DNA of 64,000 bases from the NCBI GenBank assembly GCA_963822095.1, contig CAWGGS010000088.1, positions 22,128 through 86,127 of the forward strand, read 5' to 3'. This DNA comes from CAWGGS01 sp963822095. GTDB lineage: Bacteria > Desulfobacterota > Desulfobulbia > Desulfobulbales > Desulfocapsaceae. Within the stretch, counting starts at the first letter, position 1, and each line of letters starts with the position of its first letter. Shown here one piece after another: positions 33,526 to 41,855 of the stretch. Position numbers and translations under genes: made by a program. The notes under the pieces were generated by a model. That model was given only the letters and a program-made list of their open reading frames with translations, did no database searches and was not told where the DNA came from.

Positions 33526-34851
33526 TCAACCTTTATGCTCTTTGTTTTCCGGGTCGGCGGCGGAAGCCGGCTGAATAAACTTTCTGCCGGCGATGATGTA
33601 AAGGGTCATTGATCCGAGAATCAGATAGCCGAACATGCGGACGTCCTTGGTTTTCAAGATAAACGCCAAAGCAACTATAATGGTGGCGTTGATAACAAAA
33701 AACAAAGGCCTGGGTATCTGTTTTATGATCACCCGACCGAAATGGGCGAAGCGGATATGGCTTATCATCAGGGCAACGGACAGTGTGGCAACACCCAGGA
33801 GCACGTGAGCGGGGACGACCAGGGTGGCACCGAGCACAAGTAAGGCCCCGGCAGGGCTGGGAAGCCCGTTGAATATGCCTGGGGGAAGATCGTTGCGTTT
33901 TTTATCAACAGCAACAAAACGATAGAGCCTGTAGGCCACACCACCGACATAGAGTGCGGCGAAGAACCAGGCAATACCACCTCCGCTGGATTTGATGATA
34001 ACATACGCAGGGGCGAGACCGAAACTGACAAAATCGGCCACATCGTCAAGATAGGGCCCATACTTGGTGCCACCATGCTTCTCGGCCATCCGGCCATCGA
34101 ACAAATCAAACAGCTGGCCCATGATGATGATACAGATCGCCCAGGCAAAACGCCCGTTGTGGGTCAAAACCAGACTGGCCACTCCGCAGCAGAAATTAAG
34201 CGTCGACAGGATGTCGGCGTAAAGTCGCGAGGAGATAAACTTGAAAACGATCGAGGCGGCAGCAAGGATTATACAAGCTATCAGGACCTCGTCGCCGATA
34301 TCGACGATGCCATGGGTCTTGTCAAGCAGTGTGCAAAAGATGACAAGGCCAAAACAGATGATCGCCTTGATCTTACCGAAGTTGTTGGCCGCTCCGGTTA
34401 TGCCGAGCCAGGAAAGGATTCTCCTGGCAAGAAACTGACCGACCAGTTCGATCACCACCAGGGTCCAGACCAGTTCAACGGAAACAATGCCCCGGTAGGC
34501 GAAACCAACCATGGGAGGAAGGTAGGTCAACTTGTCGCACAACGGATCAAGCCATTCCCCCAACTTAGTACCGAGATTGCAACTGCGGGCCACCACGCCG
34601 TCTACGCCGTCGAGGATCGAGGCAAATCCGTAGATCAAAATGGCAGCGGATTGAAAGCTCGTAAGGAAATAGAGCCCGAAAGCAACCAGGGCAATAGACG
34701 CCCGCCAGCAGCAGATGGCATTTGGGTGCATTAGCCACTGATGTGAGAAAATAAACTCCCGCATCGGTTTTCTACTGACCATGCGTGAAAACCAATAGAG
34801 AAAGAAGGCTCCCCCCAGGACGGCTATAGTGATAACAATTAGTCTTTCCAC
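33526..34851 (-). CDS. Tandem CDP-alcohol phosphatidyltransferase fusion
   Basis: The 441-residue membrane protein contains two CDP-alcohol phosphatidyltransferase domains. The first (about 35-180) has the full motif: D81, D84-G85, A88-R89, G98, D102 and D106. The second (about 205-400) has D249, D252-G253, A256, G265, D269 and D273, with Glu instead of Arg after the Ala and one residue less before the Gly, and resembles PssA (DFVSFGLAPA). Such enzymes make phosphatidylglycerophosphate or phosphatidylserine from CDP-diacylglycerol. The usual enzyme is one domain of about 180-250 residues, so this may do two lipid headgroup reactions in one chain. Confidence 0.82.
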   Translation of the reverse strand: MERLIVITIAVLGGAFFLYWFSRMVSRKPMREFIFSHQWLMHPNAICCWRASIALVAFGLYFLTSFQSAAILIYGFASILDGVDGVVARSCNLGTKLGEWLDPLCDKLTYLPPMVGFAYRGIVSVELVWTLVVIELVGQFLARRILSWLGITGAANNFGKIKAIICFGLVIFCTLLDKTHGIVDIGDEVLIACIILAAASIVFKFISSRLYADILSTLNFCCGVASLVLTHNGRFAWAICIIIMGQLFDLFDGRMAEKHGGTKYGPYLDDVADFVSFGLAPAYVIIKSSGGGIAWFFAALYVGGVAYRLYRFVAVDKKRNDLPPGIFNGLPSPAGALLVLGATLVVPAHVLLGVATLSVALMISHIRFAHFGRVIIKQIPRPLFFVINATIIVALAFILKTKDVRMFGYLILGSMTLYIIAGRKFIQPASAADPENKEHKG

Positions 34852-35030
34852 AATTTTTACGAGTTGATTTTACAAAACATTTGTAGAGTTATTTATGTCT
34901 TTTTCTTTTGCTCATGGAACATCTCCTGGGGATTCATTAATGCACTCTTAAAAAAGTGTCCATTAAATCCTTTCCAGGTCATTATTGGATAACGGCCTCG
35001 ATGTCAATATGGCTTTGAAAATCAAAGCGA

Positions 35031-35453
35031 TTAATCCGTGTCCCAGGGATTACATATCAGAACGCCTGTCCTTTTGAAATCATCGAAATTGCGAGTGACA
35101 ACAGTCATACCGTGGACCAGAGCCGTGGCTGCGATTAATCCATCCCGGATCGAATGAGGATCAGGAACGTGCAATCTCGCACTCTGCAGAGTGACCGCCA
35201 GGTCGACCGGCATAATGCGGCCCTCAAAGGCCGGTAGGACATGGCTGTTCAGCCAGGTTCTGAAAATGGACCCTTTTTCAGCATCCCGTCGTTCGGCAAG
35301 AAGCACCCCCATCTCTAATTCCTGAATCGTTACCACTGAAAGATAGAGCTCAGGCGTTGCGACACTATCAGCCCACTTGGCAACATTTTCATCGGCCTTG
35401 CCGAGACGGACTTTTCTCAGCTCGGAGACCACATTCGTGTCAAGAATAAACAT
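35031..35453 (-). CDS. vapC: VapC-like PIN-domain toxin
   Basis: The 140-residue PIN protein begins MFILDTNVVSELRK, with the first catalytic Asp, and has ELEMGVLLAERRD and IRDGLIAATALVHGMTVVTR with the later acidic residues, ending NFDDFKRTGV. Such toxins are Mg-dependent RNases, often cutting tRNA. Its start overlaps the antitoxin stop in TAATG, so they are co-translated. Confidence 0.93.
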   Translation of the reverse strand: MFILDTNVVSELRKVRLGKADENVAKWADSVATPELYLSVVTIQELEMGVLLAERRDAEKGSIFRTWLNSHVLPAFEGRIMPVDLAVTLQSARLHVPDPHSIRDGLIAATALVHGMTVVTRNFDDFKRTGVLICNPWDTD

Positions 35454-35707
35454 TATGAGAGCTCAGCAGGACGTGGAAGATCACGCATCCGAGGGATTTC
35501 CAGTTCAAGGTCTTCGATGCCGGGCATAGCCAGAAGATCGGCAATCTTCTGCCTGCTACCCGAAAGCTGTTGATAGTCCTTCATGCTCAAGAGAACATGG
35601 GCTGGACGGCCTCTGTCGGTGATAAAAACCGGGCCCTTATTGGCGGCCTTTTTTGCCTCGCTGATATGTTGATTGAATTCACGGCTGGATATGGTTGTGA
35701 CAGTCAT
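35453..35707 (-). CDS. Phd/YefM-family antitoxin
   Basis: The 84-residue protein begins MTVTTISSREFNQHISEAKK and has the GPVFITDRGRPAHVLLSMKDY strand pattern of Phd/YefM antitoxins, with a toxin-binding tail (LELEIPRMRD). GAGGAGGTGAATC precedes the ATG. It neutralises the PIN toxin and should repress its own operon through the palindrome just upstream. Confidence 0.93.
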   Translation of the reverse strand: MTVTTISSREFNQHISEAKKAANKGPVFITDRGRPAHVLLSMKDYQQLSGSRQKIADLLAMPGIEDLELEIPRMRDLPRPAELS

Positions 35708-35728
35708 GATTCACCTCCTCACGAACTT

Positions 35729-35752
35729 ATATGTAGTAACGTTACTACATAT
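35729..35752. promoter_or_regulatory. Perfect 24-bp palindromic operator of the vapC-type module
   Basis: The half-site ATATGTAGTAAC is followed directly by its exact reverse complement. It lies 22 bases before the antitoxin start codon, where toxin-antitoxin complexes bind for autorepression. Confidence 0.8.
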
Positions 35753-36026
35753 GATGCCATTATGCAAGAAAATATCTCTAAGACAGAGTTTTCGAACAGA
35801 TCTTTGCCTTTCGATTTCATCAAAACTGGCACGTGCTTGTTTTCAATTTTTTTGAATAAACAAACCCCTAATATTGCTATTTCTAACATCTGATTGATTT
35901 GTTGTCGCACCAGTTTTGCCTTCCTTCAGGTAGGGCTGACAATGGGATGGCATTTCCAATGTTACCCGTAATTCTGAGATTACCGATGCTATCATTCATT
36001 AGTCATAAAGGGTCAACCTTTAGCAC

Positions 36027-36055
36027 TTGACAATTCGTGCGTAAAAACGTACGTT
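36027..36055 (+). promoter_or_regulatory. Promoter/operator of the yefM-yoeB-like module
   Basis: TTGACA at 36027-36032 is followed after 17 bases by TACGTT, a weak -10. The palindrome AACGTACGTT (36046-36055) overlaps the -10 and is a candidate operator for antitoxin autorepression. Confidence 0.5.
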
Positions 36056-36075
36056 GTTTCTATGGAGGTACTCTT

Positions 36076-36318
36076 ATGAATATTCTCAATGCAACGGAAG
36101 CCAGAGCAAAACTTTATACCCTCATAGATGAAACGGCAGCTTCTCATCAGCCAATCATAATCACCGGCAAAAGAGGAAATGCTGTACTCGTGTCTGAAGA
36201 AGACTGGAATGCGATATCTGAAACACTCTTCCTGCTTTCAATACCAGGAATGCGGGAATCTATCAAAGAGGGAATGGAACAGGATCTATCGGAATGCTCA
36301 AAGGAGCTTGATTGGTGA
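36076..36318 (+). CDS. YefM-family antitoxin
   Basis: The ATG at 36076 follows GGAGGTACTCTT. The 80-residue protein has MNILNATEARAKLYTLIDET and ITGKRGNAVLVSEEDWNAIS, the standard Phd/YefM DNA-binding fold, plus a helical tail SIPGMRESIKEGMEQDLSEC that binds YoeB. It overlaps the toxin start by four bases. Confidence 0.93.
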   Translation: MNILNATEARAKLYTLIDETAASHQPIIITGKRGNAVLVSEEDWNAISETLFLLSIPGMRESIKEGMEQDLSECSKELDW

Positions 36319-36578
36319 CGTGGAATATCGTTTTCACAAAACAAGCTCAGAAAGATGCAAAAAAGCTGACAAGTGCGGGATTAAAGCCCAAAGCACAAAA
36401 TATTCTTGAAATAATCCGAGAAAATCCTTTCCAAAATCCACCACCTTACGAAAAATTGATTGGTGATCTTGACGGAGCTTATTCCCGCAGAATAAATATC
36501 CAACACCGGCTCATTTACCAAGTTTATCAACAAGAACGTATTATAAAAATTCTTCGATTATGGACGCACTACGAATAG
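36315..36578 (+). CDS. Txe/YoeB-family toxin
   Basis: The GTG at 36315 overlaps the antitoxin stop (GTGA) and follows AAGGAG. The 87-residue protein reads WNIVFTKQAQKDAKKL at the start, PPYEKLIGDLDGAYSRRIN in the middle and HRLIYQVY...ILRLWTHYE at the end, matching YoeB ribosome-dependent mRNA interferases with the active-site Arg, His and Tyr region. The last residues normally include paired His/Tyr, here THYE. Confidence 0.92.
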   Translation: MTWNIVFTKQAQKDAKKLTSAGLKPKAQNILEIIRENPFQNPPPYEKLIGDLDGAYSRRINIQHRLIYQVYQQERIIKILRLWTHYE

Positions 36579-36715
36579 TCGATATTGAACCGGTTCCTGA
36601 TCGGGATGTCCGCCTGTGGAGTAGTTCTGCCTTGTCAGGAATAGTCTCAACCCAACAGGTGTGGTCCCATGTCGTGGCTTACCAGTTGAAATTTTGCAGG
36701 ATTGAACTCATTTTC

Positions 36716-36980
36716 GGTTCATCCGACTCAAGCGTACTGTTCTATAACCCAAGGAGGTTGAGATCGTCGTTTGCGGGCGCATCACGGAGGCCCGACTGGG
36801 AAGCATATCAGGCCCGGAGGGTTGCGGATAAGACGTCCGCAACTGACAGCAGGCCAGGGACGGCCTGTCTGTCAGCCGTGGTTCCCAGGCGATAAGGCCG
36901 CAGGACGGCAACCGAAAGCGATGATCTCTACTGGGTTAATTCTTTCAACTCTTCCAAAGTACGCAAAAACCGGATGAGCC
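36716..36980. repeat. 265-bp MITE-like element of the GGTTCATCCG family
   Basis: The left end GGTTCATCCGACTCAAGCGTACT matches the reverse complement of the right end AGTACGCAAAAACCGGATGAGCC at roughly 16 of 23 positions. Residues 36879-36980 are nearly identical to the reverse complement of 1632-1733, and the centre is related to 12996-13060. No protein is encoded. It lies directly after the toxin gene. Confidence 0.85.
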
Positions 36981-37151
36981 TCATTTTCTGACTCGATCAT
37001 CGGCCCATCTCTGAACGTTGTTAGTAGCAGAATTTTCACTCAACGGTTTGTTTAATTTTCCGGGCCACTACTCAGAAGAAGTAGCAGTATCAATTTGTGG
37101 TGAAAATCTATTTTGATGATGTTTGGCTTGGCAATCTCAAGTAATCATATA

Positions 37152-39275
37152 TCAAATGGACTTTCCTTCATTCAACACTTCACGGATTTTAGCAGCCAGT
37201 TCTTTTTTTGAGAATGGCTTTTGGATAAAATGCATTCCTTCGACCAGCAAACCTTGGTTGTCAATTATATCAGAGGTGTATCCGGACATGAACAGGCATT
37301 TTATCCGGTTGTTCACCGTTAAAAGCCGCTCTGCCAGGGCTAGACCATTCATCTCGGGCATGATCACATCGGTTATCAACAGATGGATTTCTCCGTCTGG
37401 CACTTCCGCCAAACGGATAGCTTCACCAGGGGTGCTTGCTGTCAGTACCGAGTAACCGAGACTCTGGAGCATCCTTGTGGCCATTTGCAGAATCGACCGT
37501 TCGTCTTCTACCAGAAGAATGGTTTCTCGGCCACCCTCAGCTGGTCCACCAACCCCTTCTCCTGTTTCCTGTCCCGTTGTTCCCTTCTCCATATACCGGG
37601 GCAGGTAGATCGTAAAGACTGTGCCTTGTTCCGGTTCACTGACGACATCTACGAAGCCGTTGTTCTGCTTAACCGCCCCATATACCATAGCCAAGCCCAG
37701 GCCAGTTCCCTGGCCGACATTTTTTGTGGTGAAAAAGGGTTCGAAAATATGGTCCAAAGTCCGCTCATCAATTCCACAGCCAGTATCACTCACAGATATC
37801 AGTACATATTCTCCAGAAACGCATCCAGGATGTGTTTCGCAGTAATTGTCATCCAGGAAGCAGTTTCTTGTCTTGACAGTTATCCTGCCGATGCCTGTGA
37901 TTGCATCTCGAGCATTGACACAGAGGTTTGTTAGAATCTGGTCGATCTGGGATGGGTCAGCTTTGATAGTCCATAGATCGGATACGGGCTTCCATAAAAG
38001 ATCGATGTTCTCACCGATGAGCCGTCTAAGCATTTTGAGTTGTATTTCTATAGTTTCATTAAGATCAAGCACTTTTGGTGCAATATTCTGTTTTCGAGCA
38101 AAGGCCAGAAGCTGCCGGGTGATGTCTGCGGAACGACCAGCTGCCCTACGGATTTGTTCCAGGTCACCATAGAGTGGCTCGGACGGATCTATTTGGTCCA
38201 TTGCCATTTCAGCATGTCCAAGAATTACCCCGAGCATATTATTGAATTCATGTGCGACCCCGCCTGCTAATTGGCCTACCGACTCCATTTTCTGGGCCTG
38301 AATCAATTGATCCTGGAGCCTTTCCTTCTCTTCTTCTGCCTGCTTGCGTTCAGTGATGTCTCTGAACGACCAGAGGCGTCCTACAATACTCTCCACAATT
38401 CTTTGAGGTTGCGAATAGCGCTCAAAAACACGTCCGTCCAGAAACTCAATCAAATCGAAACTCGATTGCTCCGGATTTCCATACAACTCCCTGACTCTGG
38501 ATACAAACTGATCCGGGTCGACGAGTTGCCTAAGGATATGGTTTATTGCTTTTTCATCATCGTAGCTGAGGATAATGTCTTCTGGTATCATCCACATCTT
38601 GGCAAATTTCCGATTCCATCGGGATATCTTTCCATGAGTATCAACAATAAGGATACCATCGGCAGTCGATTCCAAAGAGGCTTCAAGCAAAGACAGAGAA
38701 TTCTTCAACGCCTCCTCTGACTTCATGCGCTCTGCAATCTCTCGCGCAAGTTTTTCGTTTGCCTGTCTTAGATTATCGTTGGCCTCGGAAAGCTGATTCG
38801 TTCGTTCAGTGACCAGCTTTTCCAGGAACTGATTCCGATCTACCAACTCCTTCATTGGATAGATCTCACCCTCACGAACCAGATAGTAGGGAATGGATAT
38901 ACTGCTATGTGAGATTTTCCAGCCTTCGGCCTCCGAACGGAATATCAAAACCAGGCGTGCTGTTTCTCTTGACAGGATGTGATCTTCGATTGGGAGATGG
39001 ATAGTGAAAAAGCCAGTCGCAACAGCGATTGTATCTGCCAGCGACTGGATTGCCAGGTCCTTTAGTTCGATACGGATAGGATTCTTGATCTGGGCGAAGT
39101 CTTGTCGAGTGATCGCGACCCATTCTTCTCTGTTTTTAACCAGGAAATCTCCACCTCCGGTGAAGCCTGAAAAATCCTCGCTGAAATACGTGGTGAGCCG
39201 ATCATCGCGGGTCGAATACATCCGCAGGTAGTCGTCAAAAAGTTGCCGGATTATTTGGTAATCGCTTGCGTTCAT
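37152..39275 (-). CDS. Hybrid sensor histidine kinase with N-terminal NTF2/SnoaL-like domain
   Basis: The 707-residue soluble protein begins with a SnoaL/NTF2-like cone domain (about 1-130: FDDYLRMYSTRDDRLTTYFS, ending WKISHSSIS). A coiled coil (about 150-195) and a PAS domain (about 195-310) follow. The kinase core has LAGGVAHEFNNMLGVILG, ILTNLCVNARDAI, DTGCGI and GQGTGLGLAMVYG. A C-terminal receiver (about 585-700) has VEDE, the Asp in LLITDVIMPEMNG and the Lys in QKPFS. No membrane segment is present, so it senses a cytosolic signal, probably a small molecule bound by the NTF2-like domain. No partner regulator is adjacent. Confidence 0.9.
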   Translation of the reverse strand: MNASDYQIIRQLFDDYLRMYSTRDDRLTTYFSEDFSGFTGGGDFLVKNREEWVAITRQDFAQIKNPIRIELKDLAIQSLADTIAVATGFFTIHLPIEDHILSRETARLVLIFRSEAEGWKISHSSISIPYYLVREGEIYPMKELVDRNQFLEKLVTERTNQLSEANDNLRQANEKLAREIAERMKSEEALKNSLSLLEASLESTADGILIVDTHGKISRWNRKFAKMWMIPEDIILSYDDEKAINHILRQLVDPDQFVSRVRELYGNPEQSSFDLIEFLDGRVFERYSQPQRIVESIVGRLWSFRDITERKQAEEEKERLQDQLIQAQKMESVGQLAGGVAHEFNNMLGVILGHAEMAMDQIDPSEPLYGDLEQIRRAAGRSADITRQLLAFARKQNIAPKVLDLNETIEIQLKMLRRLIGENIDLLWKPVSDLWTIKADPSQIDQILTNLCVNARDAITGIGRITVKTRNCFLDDNYCETHPGCVSGEYVLISVSDTGCGIDERTLDHIFEPFFTTKNVGQGTGLGLAMVYGAVKQNNGFVDVVSEPEQGTVFTIYLPRYMEKGTTGQETGEGVGGPAEGGRETILLVEDERSILQMATRMLQSLGYSVLTASTPGEAIRLAEVPDGEIHLLITDVIMPEMNGLALAERLLTVNNRIKCLFMSGYTSDIIDNQGLLVEGMHFIQKPFSKKELAAKIREVLNEGKSI

Positions 39276-39924
39276 AAATTAGCATTTATTTTTTTGGTAA
39301 TATGAATTCCACATTGACGGATGTTGCCAAGACACCGTTGCTTCTACCCAGAAACATCTTGGCTTTCGGTGGACAGGAAACGACATAGCTCCGATTATTG
39401 TTTTATCGGGCGCTTGACACATTCATATTTTCTTAAGATTCCCTCACTCCTCTTTCCACTGGTAACTTTAAATCTTTCATACGAGTATAAACAAATTTGT
39501 CAAAATGATTTTCTGTAAAAATCGTATATTAAAAGTCTACTTCATTTTATTAGCAAAGATGAAGATGTTTCGCTGAGTCTTTTTTAGACAGTCTTTGCAC
39601 TATCTATTTGTATGAGATGATTCTTGGTAATTTTAAACCAATGCCCGACACGCCCGGTTGATATATTTCCTGATATACGTAATACCTGAACAGTAGGAGT
39701 TTCAAACTGGAATGATTGCGGAAAACTCAGAATTATATTTGGTAAAATTAACGTGGAGCTCACAGGAGGCCAGGGTACCCGCGGAACGTTTATACATCTG
39801 ATGACTCAAAGCTTGCAGGTATTTCTGAATAGCCCTCAGTCCTGGCTTCCCTTTGAAGAGCATCGTTGAGCGACACCCGATTTTTTAGTCACCAATCGAA
39901 CGAATGACTCTTGCCCCCTGTTAT
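39276..39924. other. AT-rich intergenic region without recognised gene
   Basis: The 649 bases contain several stop-rich AT tracts and no coding frame I can support. The region probably holds the promoter of the hybrid kinase at its left end; I found no clear motif. Confidence 0.4.
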
Positions 39925-40119
39925 TTAACTGCCCTGGCGGACGAGATCGTCATCGTAGAGGGTTTCAAAGGTAAGGTTATGCTTTGATTCTTCCCGAACC
40001 TTGAGTTTGAAATGTTTGACGATCTCCTCATCGGCCGAGCCATGCCAAGATTGGTAGAGTATGGGGGTATGGTCGTCCCCCGTCTTGAAGCACCCTTGAC
40101 GCAAGTGACCCTCGGCCAT
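39925..40119 (-). pseudogene. Possible C-terminal fragment of an unknown protein
   Basis: From an internal ATG, 64 codons read MAEGHLRQGCFKTGDDHTPI and then LYQSWHGSADEEIVKHFKL with a charged end (FETLYDDDLVRQ). The composition is protein-like, but there is no ribosome binding site and no family I recognise. It may be the tail of a decayed gene. Confidence 0.3.
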
Positions 40120-40295
40120 TGAGGCAAACTTTCCTGAAATAAATTGATAGTCGAAAATGAATACAAGGTGCCTCACAAGCAACCAGCAACCTTTGGTGAA
40201 CACTGTGAAAATTTGACAACATATCTATTGCTTCAAAATGTCTTGCTCATCATGAAGTGGAGACAAATTGACCCAGTGTTCATGAGAAATGTGGA

Positions 40296-41756
40296 TCAAC
40301 TGTCGAGACCTGACAGGCAGAGATATTTCATCACCAGGTACTCATCCATCCCATAACGGGAACCCTCCCTGCCCAGGCCGGATTGTTTGACGCCGCCGAA
40401 AGGTGCCACCTCTGAGGAAATCAAACCGGTGTTAATGCCGACCATCCCGTACTCCAGACCTTCGGCGATCCGGTAGATCCGGCCGATATCGCGGGCATAA
40501 AAATAGGAGGCCAGCCCGTAGATCGTGTCGTTGGCCATGCTTAGCACTTCCTCTTCGGTGGAGAACTTGAACAATGGTGCCACCGGGCCGAAGGTCTCCT
40601 CGCCGAAGATCTGCATGTCCGGGGTGACGTCGGCAAGAATTGTGGGTTGGAAAAAGGTCCCGCTCAACGCATGTCGTTTGCCGCCGATCAGGACCCTTGC
40701 CCCTTTGGAGACGGCGTCGGCGATATGCTGCTCAACCTTGGCCAGAGCAGCCGCATCGATCAACGGACCTTGATGCACCCCTTGTCCGAAACCGTCGCCA
40801 ACCACCAGCTTGCCGACTGTATCGGTGAGCTTGGCGGCGAATTCATCATAGACCGTATCCTGGACGAAGATCCGGTTCGCGCAAACGCATGTCTGACCGG
40901 TATTCCGATATTTGGAGACCATGGCACCTTCCACTGCCGCGTCGATATCTGCATCGTCAAAGACGATAAACGGGGCGTTGCCACCCAATTCCAACGACAC
41001 CTTCTTGATAGTCTCGGCGCTTTGAGCCATTAGGGTGCGGCCGATCTCGGTTGAGCCGGTAAAGCTGATTTTTCTCACCAGAGGGCTTGCCGTCAGTTGG
41101 GTGCCGATCATTGCCGCTGAACCGGTGACCACATTCAGTACACCCGCAGGTACACCTGCCCGCTGGGCCAATTCGACAACAGCGAGCGCAGTAAGGGGCG
41201 TCTGGCTGGCCGGTTTGATGATAGCCGTGCAACCGACACCCAATGCCGGGGCGATCTTGCGGGTGATCATCGCCGCCGGGAAGTTCCACGGGGTGATCGA
41301 TGCGCATACGCCGACCGGCTCACGATGAACGATGATCCGCTGGTTTGCCATCCCAGCCGGGATCGTATCGCCGTAGACTCTCTTGGCCTCTTCGGCAAAC
41401 CATTGGATATAGGACGCCGCATAGGCGATCTCACCTTTGGCCTCAGCCAGTGGTTTTCCCTGCTCGGTCGTCAGAATCGTCGCCAGGTCTTCCTGTTTTT
41501 CCATCAACAGTTGGAACCAGCGGTGTAAAATGGCCGAGCGTTCTTTGGCAGTCCGACGCCGCCAGGCGGGCATCGCTTCATAGGCGGCCGTAATTGCAGC
41601 CCGCACCTCATCCGCGGAGAGTGAGGGAACAGAGCCTATGATGCTGCCGTCAGCGGGGTTGGTGACTGTAATGGTCTCGCCGGATGCGGCGTCGATCCAT
41701 TTCTCGCCGATCGGGACCTGGAAACGGAGCAGACCGGTGTCTTGTAGATTATTCAC
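40296..41756 (-). CDS. gabD: Succinate-semialdehyde dehydrogenase (NAD(P)+)
   Basis: The 486-residue aldehyde dehydrogenase has the cofactor segment ITPWNFPAAMITRKIAPAL, the glycine motif ISFTGSTEIGRTL, catalytic Glu in SLELGGNAPFIVFDDAD and catalytic Cys in NTGQTCVCANRIFVQ, closest in pattern to GabD. It oxidises succinic semialdehyde to succinate, the last step of GABA breakdown. It is third in the leftward operon after gabT and the AOR-type gene, with a 99-base gap. Confidence 0.92.
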   Translation of the reverse strand: MNNLQDTGLLRFQVPIGEKWIDAASGETITVTNPADGSIIGSVPSLSADEVRAAITAAYEAMPAWRRRTAKERSAILHRWFQLLMEKQEDLATILTTEQGKPLAEAKGEIAYAASYIQWFAEEAKRVYGDTIPAGMANQRIIVHREPVGVCASITPWNFPAAMITRKIAPALGVGCTAIIKPASQTPLTALAVVELAQRAGVPAGVLNVVTGSAAMIGTQLTASPLVRKISFTGSTEIGRTLMAQSAETIKKVSLELGGNAPFIVFDDADIDAAVEGAMVSKYRNTGQTCVCANRIFVQDTVYDEFAAKLTDTVGKLVVGDGFGQGVHQGPLIDAAALAKVEQHIADAVSKGARVLIGGKRHALSGTFFQPTILADVTPDMQIFGEETFGPVAPLFKFSTEEEVLSMANDTIYGLASYFYARDIGRIYRIAEGLEYGMVGINTGLISSEVAPFGGVKQSGLGREGSRYGMDEYLVMKYLCLSGLDS

Positions 41757-41855
41757 AGGAAAATCTCCTTGTGTTTTGGTGATTATCTCATGCGTTCGAT
41801 TAAAGACTGGTTCGAGGAGTTTTTGAACGTGGAAGTTTGGACCGGGACAAGGGGT

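Noticed and set aside
36560..36977. Overlapping open frames after the YoeB-like toxin
   Set aside because: They are produced by the interspersed repeat; the same residues recur at 1632 only because the DNA is repeated.
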